DNA of 38,194 nt, from positions 1 to 38,194 of the forward strand of contig CAYJII010000024.1 in the NCBI GenBank assembly GCA_964370225.1, written 5' to 3'. A program made the translations under genes and the position numbers. Positions 10,701 through 18,261 of the stretch are shown one piece after another. Origin of the DNA: CAYJII01 sp964370225 (GTDB lineage Bacteria > Bacillota > Clostridia > Oscillospirales > Ruminococcaceae). The notes under the pieces were generated by a model. The model did no database searches and was not told the DNA's origin. It saw only the letters and a program-made list of their open reading frames with translations. Every line of letters starts with the position of its first letter. Position 1 is the first letter of the stretch.

Positions 10701-11633
10701 TCCCGCAATTCTAGTTGAAATTGCAAGCTTTTTGTTGTATTTATATCTACCAACTTTTGACAAGTCATATCTGCGCTCGTCAAATAAGAGCGGTACCAAA
10801 TGTTTTACCGCACTCTCAATTGTTGGTGGCTCTCCCGGACGCAATTTTCTATATGTTTCAAGCAGAGCCTCGTCGCCGTTTTTAGTAGAGTCTTTATTTA
10901 AAATGGTTGTGTAAAGTCTTTCGTCTTCGCCAAATATCGCATAGATATCGGAATCCAAGCCTTCACAATCGCTGATAGCATTGTTGAAATCTTCCATAAC
11001 ATCATCAGCAGTTACATCGTCACGAACACGCAATAATGCACGAACTAAAGTTGTTATTGGGATTTTCCTGTTTTTATCGATACGCACATAGTAAAAATCG
11101 TTGGAATCAGTTTCATACTCAAGCCACGCACCCCTGTTAGGAATTACAGTGGATGAGAATAGCTTCTTCCCAGTTTTATCATATGCATCCCCGTAATAAG
11201 TACCGGGTGAGCGCACTAGCTGAGAAACGATTACACGTTCCGCCCCGTTTATTACAAATGTTCCGCTATCGGTCATAAGCGGAAAATCGCCCATGAAAAT
11301 TTCTTGTTGCTTAATTTCGCCGGTCTCTTTGTTCAATAGCCTTGCAGTTACCCTTAAAGGTGCTGCGTAAGTTACATCCCTCTCCTTGCATTCTTCTACA
11401 GAATACTTTGCTTTGTTATCAAGATTGTAGTCAATAAAGTCGAGAACAAGATTTCCGGTATAATCGGTTATAGCCGCAATATCTCTGAACACTTCTTTAA
11501 GGCCCTGTGTCACAAACCATTTGTACGAATTAATTTGAATTTCAATCAAATTAGGCATATCCAAAACTTCATTGATTTTTGAAAAGCTCATACGTGTATT
11601 TGTGCCGAGTTGAACAGGTTTGACGTTTACCAT
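7800..11633 (-). CDS. rpoB: DNA-directed RNA polymerase subunit beta
   Basis: The beta subunit completes the polymerase active centre and is the rifamycin target. The 1277-residue protein includes the rifampicin-binding region around residues 505-545 ([25 protein letters not shown]), the downstream [21 protein letters not shown] block, and the C-terminal [25 protein letters not shown] signature split over typical positions. The rifampicin segment reads as the ordinary sensitive type by eye. A strongly acidic C-terminal tail ([11 protein letters not shown]... ending GDDFDF) extends beyond the core, as in many Clostridia. The gene opens its transcription unit: an excellent promoter lies about 215 bases upstream, and the next gene beyond is divergent and unrelated. 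The rplJ-rplL genes that commonly precede rpoB are absent. Confidence 0.99.
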   Translation of the reverse strand: [1277 protein letters not shown]

Positions 11634-11669
11634 AGGCTTTAATCACTCCATTCATATATTTAACATCAA

Positions 11670-11689
11670 TTAGCCCTCTCACAGGCTAA
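11670..11689 (-). promoter_or_regulatory. Small hairpin in the rpoB 5' leader
   Basis: In the roughly 200-base leader between the rpoB promoter and its ATG, TTAGCC and GGCTAA can pair around an 8-base loop, about 40 bases before the start codon. The ribosome binding site GGAG sits 12 bases from the ATG, a rather long spacing. The rest of the 11634-11990 gap holds the rpoB promoter and the upstream region of the divergent small gene; no other gene was seen there. Function of the hairpin is unknown. Confidence 0.3.
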
Positions 11690-11847
11690 CTTATTAAAAC
11701 CATAAAACAAACATTTATATTATACAAGAATTGTTTATTATCCCTAAATTACTGAGGAAAATCGCGTTTTTTTACACGCTTTCACAGTATATTTTCAGAC
11801 AATAAATCTCGAAATAGGTACAAATGTCCATTTTGATACATTATAAC

Positions 11848-11876
11848 ATTATAAAGCAAAATATCACTAATGTCAA
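11848..11876 (-). promoter_or_regulatory. Consensus sigma-A promoter of rpoB-rpoC
   Basis: Read on the minus strand, TTGACA (11871-11876) and TATAAT (11848-11853) are separated by exactly 17 bases, a perfect vegetative promoter match. A second TATAATG copy follows directly after one base. It predicts a leader of about 200 bases for rpoB. Confidence 0.88.
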
Positions 11877-11990
11877 GGAAAAACTTGCACAATTATCATG
11901 CGTTTTCCAATGGATATTTTTACTAATAATATTTTCTCTCTTCTTCGCTCATACTAAACTTGAACTCACCAACCTCAGGAGAAAATGCTT

Positions 11991-12293
11991 ATGTATCCTT
12001 TTGCAAACTTTATAAAGCACCCTTTTTCGATAGCAGATTTGCGCACTCCCTGCTTAACAAAAAAACTTAAGCGATATAAAATCGTAAAAAAAATCGCGAT
12101 TTCTAATATAGATTATGACAACTTTATCAGCGATTTATGCGTCGAGCGTGATTTTATCAAAAAAAACAAACTTTGCTGCTTTATCCACGATAATGTTTAC
12201 CACTGCATCTATGTTCACAAGAAAAATTCCGAAAAAGGAATTTTAATCATGCCCGATGGTGCCGATTCCCCTACTTGGGTGGCATTAGTATAA
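11991..12293 (+). CDS. Uncharacterised 100-residue protein divergent from rpoB
   Basis: I do not recognise this protein with confidence; it vaguely resembles short Firmicutes proteins of unknown function (possibly the DUF6329 group, from memory and unverified). The start at 11991 is chosen over an ATG six bases earlier because AGGAG lies nine bases upstream of it, only three from the other. The 100 residues are basic in the first half (TKKLKRYKIVKK) and contain CVERDFIKKNKLCCFIHDN, with several cysteines (one in APC-like position RTPC, one in DLCV, a CC pair, one in HCIY), and end GILIMPDGADSPTWVALV. No signal peptide or membrane segment is apparent. It is divergent from rpoB and convergent with the accessory set, closed by a hairpin terminator. 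A weak TTTCCA-17-TAATAT promoter may lie about 45 bases upstream. Confidence 0.7.
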   Translation: MYPFANFIKHPFSIADLRTPCLTKKLKRYKIVKKIAISNIDYDNFISDLCVERDFIKKNKLCCFIHDNVYHCIYVHKKNSEKGILIMPDGADSPTWVALV

Positions 12294-12299
12294 ATGTTT

Positions 12300-12340
12300 A
12301 AGATGTAGCACAGAAAAAACTATGCTACATCTTATTTTAA
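12300..12340. terminator. Bidirectional terminator between convergent small genes
   Basis: An 11-bp perfect stem, AAGATGTAGCA against TGCTACATCTT with a 12-base loop, is followed on the plus strand by ATTTTAATTT. It lies seven bases after the stop of the plus-strand small gene and just beyond the stop of the minus-strand DUF6506-like gene, so it can serve both. Confidence 0.75.
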
Positions 12341-12621
12341 TTTCCGAACAGTTTAAAGAACATCTCGTCTTGTTCTTTTAAATGAGTTACATAAGCGATG
12401 GGAATTTTATTTCCAGTGGCTTTAATTATTTTCTTTGCGCCCTCTTCTTTAAAAGCTCCACAAAGCTCGATGCAATCGACTCCATCTTCAACAAGCTTTA
12501 CCGCCATTTTGCAAGCATCATCAATATCGCGTACACCAATCATACTTACATCGCTATTTTCAAATGCAACAATATCTTTTGTGCTATCAAATTCGCCCAT
12601 TAACATGTATACAAATTTCAT
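12337..12621 (-). CDS. DUF6506-like protein, 94 residues
   Basis: A small cytoplasmic protein of unknown function, recalled as similar to the DUF6506 family: alternating strands and helices with MIGVRDIDDACKMAVKLVEDGVDCIELCGAFKEEGAKKII, where the GVxxIELCGGF-like segment is the family's most typical stretch. No catalytic motif can be assigned. The ATG follows AGGTGGAG with good spacing, and the gene starts only ten bases after the stop of the oxidoreductase gene, so both should be translated from one mRNA. The company of an MFS transporter and a Gfo/Idh/MocA enzyme suggests a small-molecule, perhaps sugar, context, but that is association only. The family name was not checked against a database. 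Confidence 0.75.
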   Translation of the reverse strand: MKFVYMLMGEFDSTKDIVAFENSDVSMIGVRDIDDACKMAVKLVEDGVDCIELCGAFKEEGAKKIIKATGNKIPIAYVTHLKEQDEMFFKLFGN

Positions 12622-12631
12622 AATACTCCAC

Positions 12632-13603
12632 CTAATTTATTCCCCATTGTGCTCTTAGCAAATCAAAATATCTTGCGCAAGCAACAGTGTGTGAGTGTGG
12701 CATAATCGAGTTTTCACATTCGCCTCTATTAAATGAATCTCTAAATGCTTCGATTTCTGCAATAAAGCTTTTTTCTAACCCTTCAATCGGTTTATCTTCA
12801 AAGCTTTCGATTAGCTCACGTTTTGCATCATACAAATGTACTTTGTGCGAATTCCAAAACCTATAAATCACTATCTTACCTTTAGTTCCATAGATGTGGC
12901 AATCGTCCTCTGTTGTCGCTTTTAGTCCGCAAGTTGTGTGCGCTATGATTGAATTGTCAAACAACATACTGATTGACGCCATTTCATCTACTCCTGTGCT
13001 ACCAATTGTAGCGACTCCGGTGACTTTTGCTTTCTCACAGTCAGCAATTCCCATTGAATACTCGATGCCATAGACACCAACATCGAAAAGCGCGCCTCCA
13101 CCAAGCTCTTTATTATATAACCTAGACTCTGGATTAGTGTCCGAATAAAACGAAAACGATGATTCTATCAGTCGCACATCGCCAATTGCTCCACGTGCAA
13201 TCCATTCTTTAGTTTTTGCATATGCAGGATGAAATCTGCTCCACATGCCCTCCATGAAAAGAACGTTCTTTTTCTTTGACAAAGCCACAGTTTTCGCTGC
13301 TTGTTCATGTGTCAAAGTATATGGTTTTTCGCAGAGTACTGCGATGTCATTCTCAAGACAAAGCTCTGTATATTTTGCGTGTAGATTATGTGGTGTCGCT
13401 ATATATACTGCATCGATATTCTTGTCCGCTATCAAATCTTCGTAACTACCATATGCTAAATTAGCGCCGTATTCTGCAGCAAATTCTTCGGCTCTTTTTA
13501 TGTCTCTGGACGCAACTGCATATAACTCAACTCCATGCGTGAGGTTAACGCTCTGTGCAAATGATCTCGCTATTGAGCCTGGGCCAATAATGCCTATTTT
13601 CAT
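12632..13603 (-). CDS. Gfo/Idh/MocA family NAD(P)-dependent oxidoreductase
   Basis: Members of this family oxidise or reduce hydroxyls of sugars, inositols and related polyols with NAD(P). The Rossmann motif GPGSIA occupies residues 7-12, the variant of GxGxxA; the cofactor and catalytic EKP motif is at residues 92-94 (CEKPYT); a C-terminal alpha/beta domain follows with GGGALFDVGVYGIEY. The start at 13603 (ATG) is preferred to an in-frame GTG 12 bases upstream because AGGTGG lies eight bases before it. That gives 323 residues, normal for the family. The substrate cannot be read from sequence. It is 34 bases downstream of the MFS gene and ten bases upstream of the DUF6506-like gene, an apparent three-gene unit. 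Confidence 0.93.
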   Translation of the reverse strand: MKIGIIGPGSIARSFAQSVNLTHGVELYAVASRDIKRAEEFAAEYGANLAYGSYEDLIADKNIDAVYIATPHNLHAKYTELCLENDIAVLCEKPYTLTHEQAAKTVALSKKKNVLFMEGMWSRFHPAYAKTKEWIARGAIGDVRLIESSFSFYSDTNPESRLYNKELGGGALFDVGVYGIEYSMGIADCEKAKVTGVATIGSTGVDEMASISMLFDNSIIAHTTCGLKATTEDDCHIYGTKGKIVIYRFWNSHKVHLYDAKRELIESFEDKPIEGLEKSFIAEIEAFRDSFNRGECENSIMPHSHTVACARYFDLLRAQWGIN

Positions 13604-13637
13604 GATTGTTTCCACCTTTCAAAGTCACTATTATATC

Positions 13638-14882
13638 TTAATTAAGTTCGTTTCCTTTTTTCTTCAATGTATAATTTACTACTAAACACGCTATCGGGAA
13701 TATCGCACCTACTAAAATCCCAATCCTAATCGCACCTTGTTCCGCTGTAATATTGTATGCATTCGAGAAAATTTCTACCGCTGAGCTTGTTATGCTCGAA
13801 TCAACTACTACCCCTACAACCCAAGGTCCTACCGCTGCACCGATATCTCCTGCCGCAGCTAAAATGGCAAACATCCATGCTCCTGCCATCGCATATTTCC
13901 GCGAGGAAACTACTATTACTCCAGGCCAAAGCAAGCTTGTCGCAATACCGCAAGCTGCACAAGCAATTACGTTTATTATCGATATTGGCGATAACGCTAC
14001 TACTAAATAGCATATCACTGTTGTGCCCGCACATAAAACCAGCACTTTTTTCATACTGATTTTCGCGCCATAAATTCCATATAATAGACGCCCCAGCCCT
14101 AACATCGCTGCGAATCCGCACATCCCAAATAAATCTCCTACCAATTTTGGTAGCTGTATACTCTTCTCCATAAAGGTTGAAGCCCACTGGTTCATGATAA
14201 CTTCTGACGCACCGCCAGTCATTATCGCTAGTAATGCTAATATGTAAAACGGTTTAAAGAGCATATCTTTCATGTCTAAGCGATGTTCAGTCGGGATAGT
14301 TTTGGGCATTGGTGATTTTAAAAACATAAAAAAATTGATAAATGGAACTATCGCCCAAAACCATACAACTAGCTGCCAATGCTCATTGCCAATTACGAAC
14401 AAAAATAATGTGGTCAATATTATTGTCGCCACCTGTCCCCACGCATAAAACGAATGCATAAGGCTCATTGCTGTGCCCTTGTTATCATCATGTGAAACAG
14501 CGTCCACTATTGGACTCATCAAAATCTCCAGCAATCCGCTCGAAAATGCAAATATAATAGTCCCAACCGTGACGCCTAAAAATACATTTGACTCAAATAA
14601 AATCGGGGCAAGGCCAAAAATTATTAGTCCCAAAAATGCACAGATTGTTGTTGGTAAAACAATTTTTCGATACCCTAGTTTGTCTATCGCTCCGCTAAAG
14701 GTAATATCTGCGGTTACCTGCGAAACAAAATTTATTCCTACTAATACGCCTAAATCTACATAATTAAATCCGTACAAATCCATCATCGGAATAAACAAAA
14801 TTGCCGTTATATTCGTGATGATAGCTTGTGTGAAAATCCCCACAAAACACGATACTGTGGTAAGTTTATAGTTAATCTTCAT
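13638..14882 (-). CDS. Major facilitator superfamily transporter
   Basis: A 414-residue integral membrane protein with about twelve hydrophobic segments starting near residue 10 (FVGIFTQAIITNITAILF). The loop between the second and third segments, GAIDKLGYRKIVLPTT, is the MFS signature G-x3-D-x2-G-x-R-K/R form. A central hydrophilic stretch around residues 195-210 (KTIPTEHRLDMKDM) separates the two six-helix halves. Likely a proton- or sodium-coupled carrier of a small organic solute; the substrate is not identifiable, although the downstream Gfo/Idh/MocA gene hints at a sugar or polyol. The ATG follows GAGGAAGAAAG. A terminator serving clpX lies 29 bases upstream, so this gene needs its own promoter or read-through; no clear promoter was seen. 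Confidence 0.92.
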   Translation of the reverse strand: MKINYKLTTVSCFVGIFTQAIITNITAILFIPMMDLYGFNYVDLGVLVGINFVSQVTADITFSGAIDKLGYRKIVLPTTICAFLGLIIFGLAPILFESNVFLGVTVGTIIFAFSSGLLEILMSPIVDAVSHDDNKGTAMSLMHSFYAWGQVATIILTTLFLFVIGNEHWQLVVWFWAIVPFINFFMFLKSPMPKTIPTEHRLDMKDMLFKPFYILALLAIMTGGASEVIMNQWASTFMEKSIQLPKLVGDLFGMCGFAAMLGLGRLLYGIYGAKISMKKVLVLCAGTTVICYLVVALSPISIINVIACAACGIATSLLWPGVIVVSSRKYAMAGAWMFAILAAAGDIGAAVGPWVVGVVVDSSITSSAVEIFSNAYNITAEQGAIRIGILVGAIFPIACLVVNYTLKKKGNELN

Positions 14883-14910
14883 CTTTCTTCCTCACACTTT
14901 CATTTGCGAT

Positions 14911-14944
14911 AAAAAGCCCCGTCACAGCAAAAAACTATAACGGG
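14911..14944 (-). terminator. Rho-independent terminator after clpX
   Basis: On the minus strand CCCGTTATAG pairs with CTGTGACGGG (10 bp, two G-U pairs, 7-base loop), followed by GCTTTTTA. It lies about 20 bases past the clpX stop codon and separates the clp genes from the MFS transporter unit. Confidence 0.85.
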
Positions 14945-14966
14945 ACCTAGCCCTTTAAAAAAGAGC

Positions 14967-16208
14967 CTATTTTCTTATTATTTCAACTTCACTAGGATTA
15001 TTAACCGCATTTGCAGTAACAATCAGCTCTGTGATATCTGGGTCTGACGGGATGTCAAACATATGCGTAGAAAGCACGTCTTCCATAATCCCACGCAGGC
15101 CTCTCGCACCAGTTTTACGCTCAATCGCTTTTTTTGCGATTTCTTTTAGCGCTTCTTCGTCAAACTCAATTTTAACATTATCCATTCTAAAGAGTTCACT
15201 ATATTGCCTAATCAATGAATTCTTAGGTTCAGTAAGTATTCTCACAAGCGACTCTTCATCTAAGTTTTCGAGTGCCGTGATTACAGGCAGTCTTCCCACT
15301 AGCTCTGGGATTAACCCATATTTTACAAGGTCGTGTGGAATAACTTCTGTAATAATCTTTTCTATATTAGTATCATCTTTTGAATGTATTTCGCCACCAA
15401 ATCCTAATGTGGATTTATTATTGCGATTTTCGATAATCTTTTCTATACCATCAAATGCACCGCCGCATATGAAGAGGATATTCCTTGTGTCCATTTGAAT
15501 AAACTCTTGATGAGGATGCTTTCTTCCACCTTGTGGAGGCACATTTGAGACTGTGCCCTCGAGAATTTTTAGCAGTGCTTGCTGAACGCCTTCGCCGCTA
15601 ACATCACGAGTTATAGAAACATTTTCACTTTTTCTAGTGATTTTGTCAATCTCATCTATATAGATAATTCCTTGCTCAGCCGCTTCAACATCAAAATCAG
15701 CCGATTGTAGTAGACGCACTAGAATGTTTTCTACATCGTCACCCACATATCCAGCTTCAGTTAAAGTAGTTGCGTCCGCAATAGCAAAAGGTACATCCAA
15801 AATTTTCGCCAGAGTTTGTGCTAAGTATGTTTTACCGACCCCAGTAGGGCCTAACAATAAAACATTACTCTTTTGCAGCTCAACTTCAAGCTCAATCTCA
15901 GAATTTATACGCTTATAATGGTTATACACCGCTACCGCGAGCACTCTTTTCGCTTGGTCTTGCCCAACAACATATTGGTCAAGCACTTCTTTTATTTCAG
16001 CAGGCTTTAAAAGTTCTCTTTTTTCCTTGTTTTCACGCGATGAAGCAGGCGCATCATATACATCCTCCTGCATCATAACAGAATAACATATTTTCACGCA
16101 CTCATCACAGATAAACGCACCATTACCGTAAAGTAGATTTTCTACTTCGTCTTCTCTCTTGCCGCAAAAGCTGCATCTGGGAACTTTTTTGTCCGTAGTA
16201 TTTGCCAC
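14967..16208 (-). CDS. clpX: ATP-dependent protease ATP-binding subunit ClpX
   Basis: ClpX is the AAA+ unfoldase that feeds tagged proteins into ClpP. The N-terminal zinc-binding domain has four cysteines at residues 12, 15, 34 and 37. The AAA+ module shows Walker A GPTGVGKTYLAQ, Walker B IIYIDEIDKI, the pore-loop-bearing ATTLTEAGYVGDDVE segment and the sensor region RTGARGLRGI. The length of 413 residues is typical. The start codon reads GTG (MANTTDKK), with AGGAAGTGTGAG upstream. It lies 13 bases after clpP and is followed by a good terminator, giving a compact clpP-clpX unit. The IGL/IGF-type loop for ClpP docking should be in the STLGFGG segment. Confidence 0.98.
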   Translation of the reverse strand: MANTTDKKVPRCSFCGKREDEVENLLYGNGAFICDECVKICYSVMMQEDVYDAPASSRENKEKRELLKPAEIKEVLDQYVVGQDQAKRVLAVAVYNHYKRINSEIELEVELQKSNVLLLGPTGVGKTYLAQTLAKILDVPFAIADATTLTEAGYVGDDVENILVRLLQSADFDVEAAEQGIIYIDEIDKITRKSENVSITRDVSGEGVQQALLKILEGTVSNVPPQGGRKHPHQEFIQMDTRNILFICGGAFDGIEKIIENRNNKSTLGFGGEIHSKDDTNIEKIITEVIPHDLVKYGLIPELVGRLPVITALENLDEESLVRILTEPKNSLIRQYSELFRMDNVKIEFDEEALKEIAKKAIERKTGARGLRGIMEDVLSTHMFDIPSDPDITELIVTANAVNNPSEVEIIRK

Positions 16209-16221
16209 TATCTCACACTTC

Positions 16222-16803
16222 CTATCGTTTATCGATTACTTTATCTACCAATCCGTATTCGCAAGCCTCTAAAGCGGTCAAAATATTGTCTCTATCCGTA
16301 TCTTTCTCGATTTGTTCAATAGGTTTGCCAGTTTGTTCGGCCATTATTCTATTTAATTTTTCCCTTGTACGCAAAATCCAGTCAGCGTGGATTTTAATAT
16401 CTGACGCTTGACCTCTTGTTCCGCCTAAAGGTTGGTGGATTAATATTTCGCTGTTAGGCAGAGCAAATCTCTTGCCTTTTGCGCCGCTTGATAGCAAAAA
16501 CGCTCCCATTGACGCTGCAATTCCAACACAGATAGTAGATACATCGCATTTGATATACTGCATTGTGTCGTAAATCGCCATACCCGAAGTAACAGAACCA
16601 CCTGGGCTGTTGATATAAAGACTGATATCTTTATCAGGGTCTTGCCCTTCAAGATATAAAAGTTGCGCTACCACTAAGCTTGCGGTAACATCGTTAATTT
16701 CTTCGTGTAGCATAATAATTCTGTCGTTTAACAAACGTGAAAAAATATCGTAAGAACGTTCTCCTCTGCTAGTTTGTTCGACAACCATTGGCACTAAACT
16801 CAT
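16222..16803 (-). CDS. clpP: ATP-dependent Clp protease proteolytic subunit
   Basis: ClpP forms the tetradecameric serine protease chamber used by ClpX and ClpC. From the chosen start (MSLVPMVVEQTSRGER) the catalytic triad falls exactly at Ser98 (GIAASMGAF), His123 (LIHQPLGG) and Asp172 (DRDN), matching family numbering. This supports the 193-residue start at 16803 over an ATG 21 bases upstream that lacks a good ribosome binding site; GAAAGGGTG precedes the selected ATG. The gene is between tig and clpX, the standard clostridial order. No CtsR-type heptad repeats were seen upstream, so stress control by CtsR is not supported here. Confidence 0.98.
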   Translation of the reverse strand: MSLVPMVVEQTSRGERSYDIFSRLLNDRIIMLHEEINDVTASLVVAQLLYLEGQDPDKDISLYINSPGGSVTSGMAIYDTMQYIKCDVSTICVGIAASMGAFLLSSGAKGKRFALPNSEILIHQPLGGTRGQASDIKIHADWILRTREKLNRIMAEQTGKPIEQIEKDTDRDNILTALEACEYGLVDKVIDKR

Positions 16804-16882
16804 AATTCCGCACCCTTTCTGCATAATAACTCAAATTTCTTTTACCTATTGTACTCAAAAGTATAGTATATACAAATTGTAA

Positions 16883-16930
16883 ATTTTTAGCCAACAAAAT
16901 TTGTAAGTACAAAATTTGTGGGCTAAAAAT
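16883..16930. repeat. 23-bp near-perfect inverted repeat between tig and clpP
   Basis: Arms at 16883-16905 and 16908-16930 match over 23 bp with two mismatches and a 2-base centre. Inside, ACAAAATTTGT occurs twice as a direct repeat, each copy itself palindromic around one base. It begins 11 bases past the tig stop. The outer ATTTTTAGCC/GGCTAAAAAT pairing resembles a terminator, but the minus-strand tail has only a short T run, so it may be a terminator, an mRNA-stabilising hairpin or a protein-binding site. Confidence 0.7.
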
Positions 16931-16940
16931 AGTTCTTATT

Positions 16941-18215
16941 TTACTTTGCGTTTTCTTTTACTAAGTCGATCGCTTTATTTGTTGCAATATCTTTTTTAAG
17001 ATCAGCTTCAGGAATAAATCCTTTTACTTTTTCTACTTCCATTTTATAGAGTTCAGCAATTTTTTCAAATTCAGCTGTTACGTCTTCGTCGCTAACTTCG
17101 ATATTTTCAAGTTCAACGATTTTTTCAAGCGCTAATCTGATTTTAACTTTTTTCTCAGCTTCTACTCTGAAAGTTTTTCTGAAAGAATCTATATTCATTC
17201 CAGTGTATTGCATGTAGATATCCATGTTCATGCCTTGAGATTGTAGACGATATTCAAAATCTCTCACCATGTCATCAATTCTAGCTTCGTACATTTCTTC
17301 AGGGATTTCGCCATCCATCTTTTCAATAACCGCATCAATTAATGCATTTTCGTATTCACGTTCTGCAGTAGCTTGGTTTTCTTCATGTGTTTTTTGAACT
17401 AAATCAGCTTTAAGCTCATCTAAAGTTTCAAATTCACTTGCATCTTTTGCAAATTCATCATCAAGCACAGGAAGCTCTTTTACTTTAATATTGTGGATTT
17501 TGCATTTGAACACTGCAGGTTTGCCTTTTAGCTCTTCTGCGTGGTAGTTTTCTGGGAAGTTAACTTCAACATCAAACTCTTCGCCAACTGCTTTATCTTC
17601 CATTTTAGCTTCAAATCCAGGAATAAATTGTTCTGAGCCTAGAACAAGTGAGAAGCCTTCTGCTTTTCCGCCTTCGAATGCAACGCCGTCAACATATCCG
17701 TCAAAATCAAAAACAACAGTATCACCTTTTTGTGTTTTTCTATCTTCAACATCAATCATACGTGCGCCTTTTTCTCTCATAGCGTCTAATTTTTTATCGA
17801 TTTCTTCATCAGTAACTTCAGCAGATTTTTTCTCTACTTCGATACCTTTGTAATCTTTAATAGTAACCTCAGGTTTAGTAACACAGATAGCAGTGAAAGT
17901 AAAACCTTCTTCTTTGCTAACATCTGTAACTTCAACTTCTGGGCGTGCTACTACTTCAAGTTCACTTTCTTCAATTGCTTTGTAAAGCGCGTCAGGATAA
18001 AGTGCGTTTATAGCATCTTCAAAGAATACGCCTTCGCCATATACTTTTTCTACCATTTTTCTAGGTGCTTTACCTTTTCTAAAGCCTTGCACTTCGATTT
18101 TTTTCACGTTTTTTAAGTAAGCTTTTTGTATCGCTGCTTCAAATTGTGCAGCATCTACTTTTATTGTAAGTTGCGTTTTATTTGTCTCAATATTTTTGTT
18201 TTCTACCAAACTCAT
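16941..18215 (-). CDS. tig: Trigger factor (ribosome-associated chaperone / peptidyl-prolyl isomerase)
   Basis: Trigger factor binds ribosomal protein L23 at the tunnel exit and shelters nascent chains. The 424-residue protein has the N-terminal ribosome-binding loop GFRKGKAPRKMVEKVYG near residue 44, a central FKBP-like domain (GDTVVFDFDGYVDGVAFEGG, roughly 160-245), and a helical C-terminal chaperone domain. The ATG follows CGGAGGACTTAAA, a strong site. Tig lies upstream of clpP with a 137-base gap holding a large inverted repeat. An extended -10 promoter (TGATATAAT) is visible about 45 bases upstream of the ATG. The protein is acidic and lysine-rich, as usual. Confidence 0.98.
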   Translation of the reverse strand: MSLVENKNIETNKTQLTIKVDAAQFEAAIQKAYLKNVKKIEVQGFRKGKAPRKMVEKVYGEGVFFEDAINALYPDALYKAIEESELEVVARPEVEVTDVSKEEGFTFTAICVTKPEVTIKDYKGIEVEKKSAEVTDEEIDKKLDAMREKGARMIDVEDRKTQKGDTVVFDFDGYVDGVAFEGGKAEGFSLVLGSEQFIPGFEAKMEDKAVGEEFDVEVNFPENYHAEELKGKPAVFKCKIHNIKVKELPVLDDEFAKDASEFETLDELKADLVQKTHEENQATAEREYENALIDAVIEKMDGEIPEEMYEARIDDMVRDFEYRLQSQGMNMDIYMQYTGMNIDSFRKTFRVEAEKKVKIRLALEKIVELENIEVSDEDVTAEFEKIAELYKMEVEKVKGFIPEADLKKDIATNKAIDLVKENAK

Positions 18216-18261
18216 TTTAAGTCCTCCGATTTTACATTATGTTTTTGTGTACATCTTTATG

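Noticed and set aside
10339..10914. A 191-codon open frame antisense to rpoB
   Set aside because: The opposite strand encodes conserved RNA polymerase beta sequence; the antisense product is serine-rich and featureless, as expected for a shadow.
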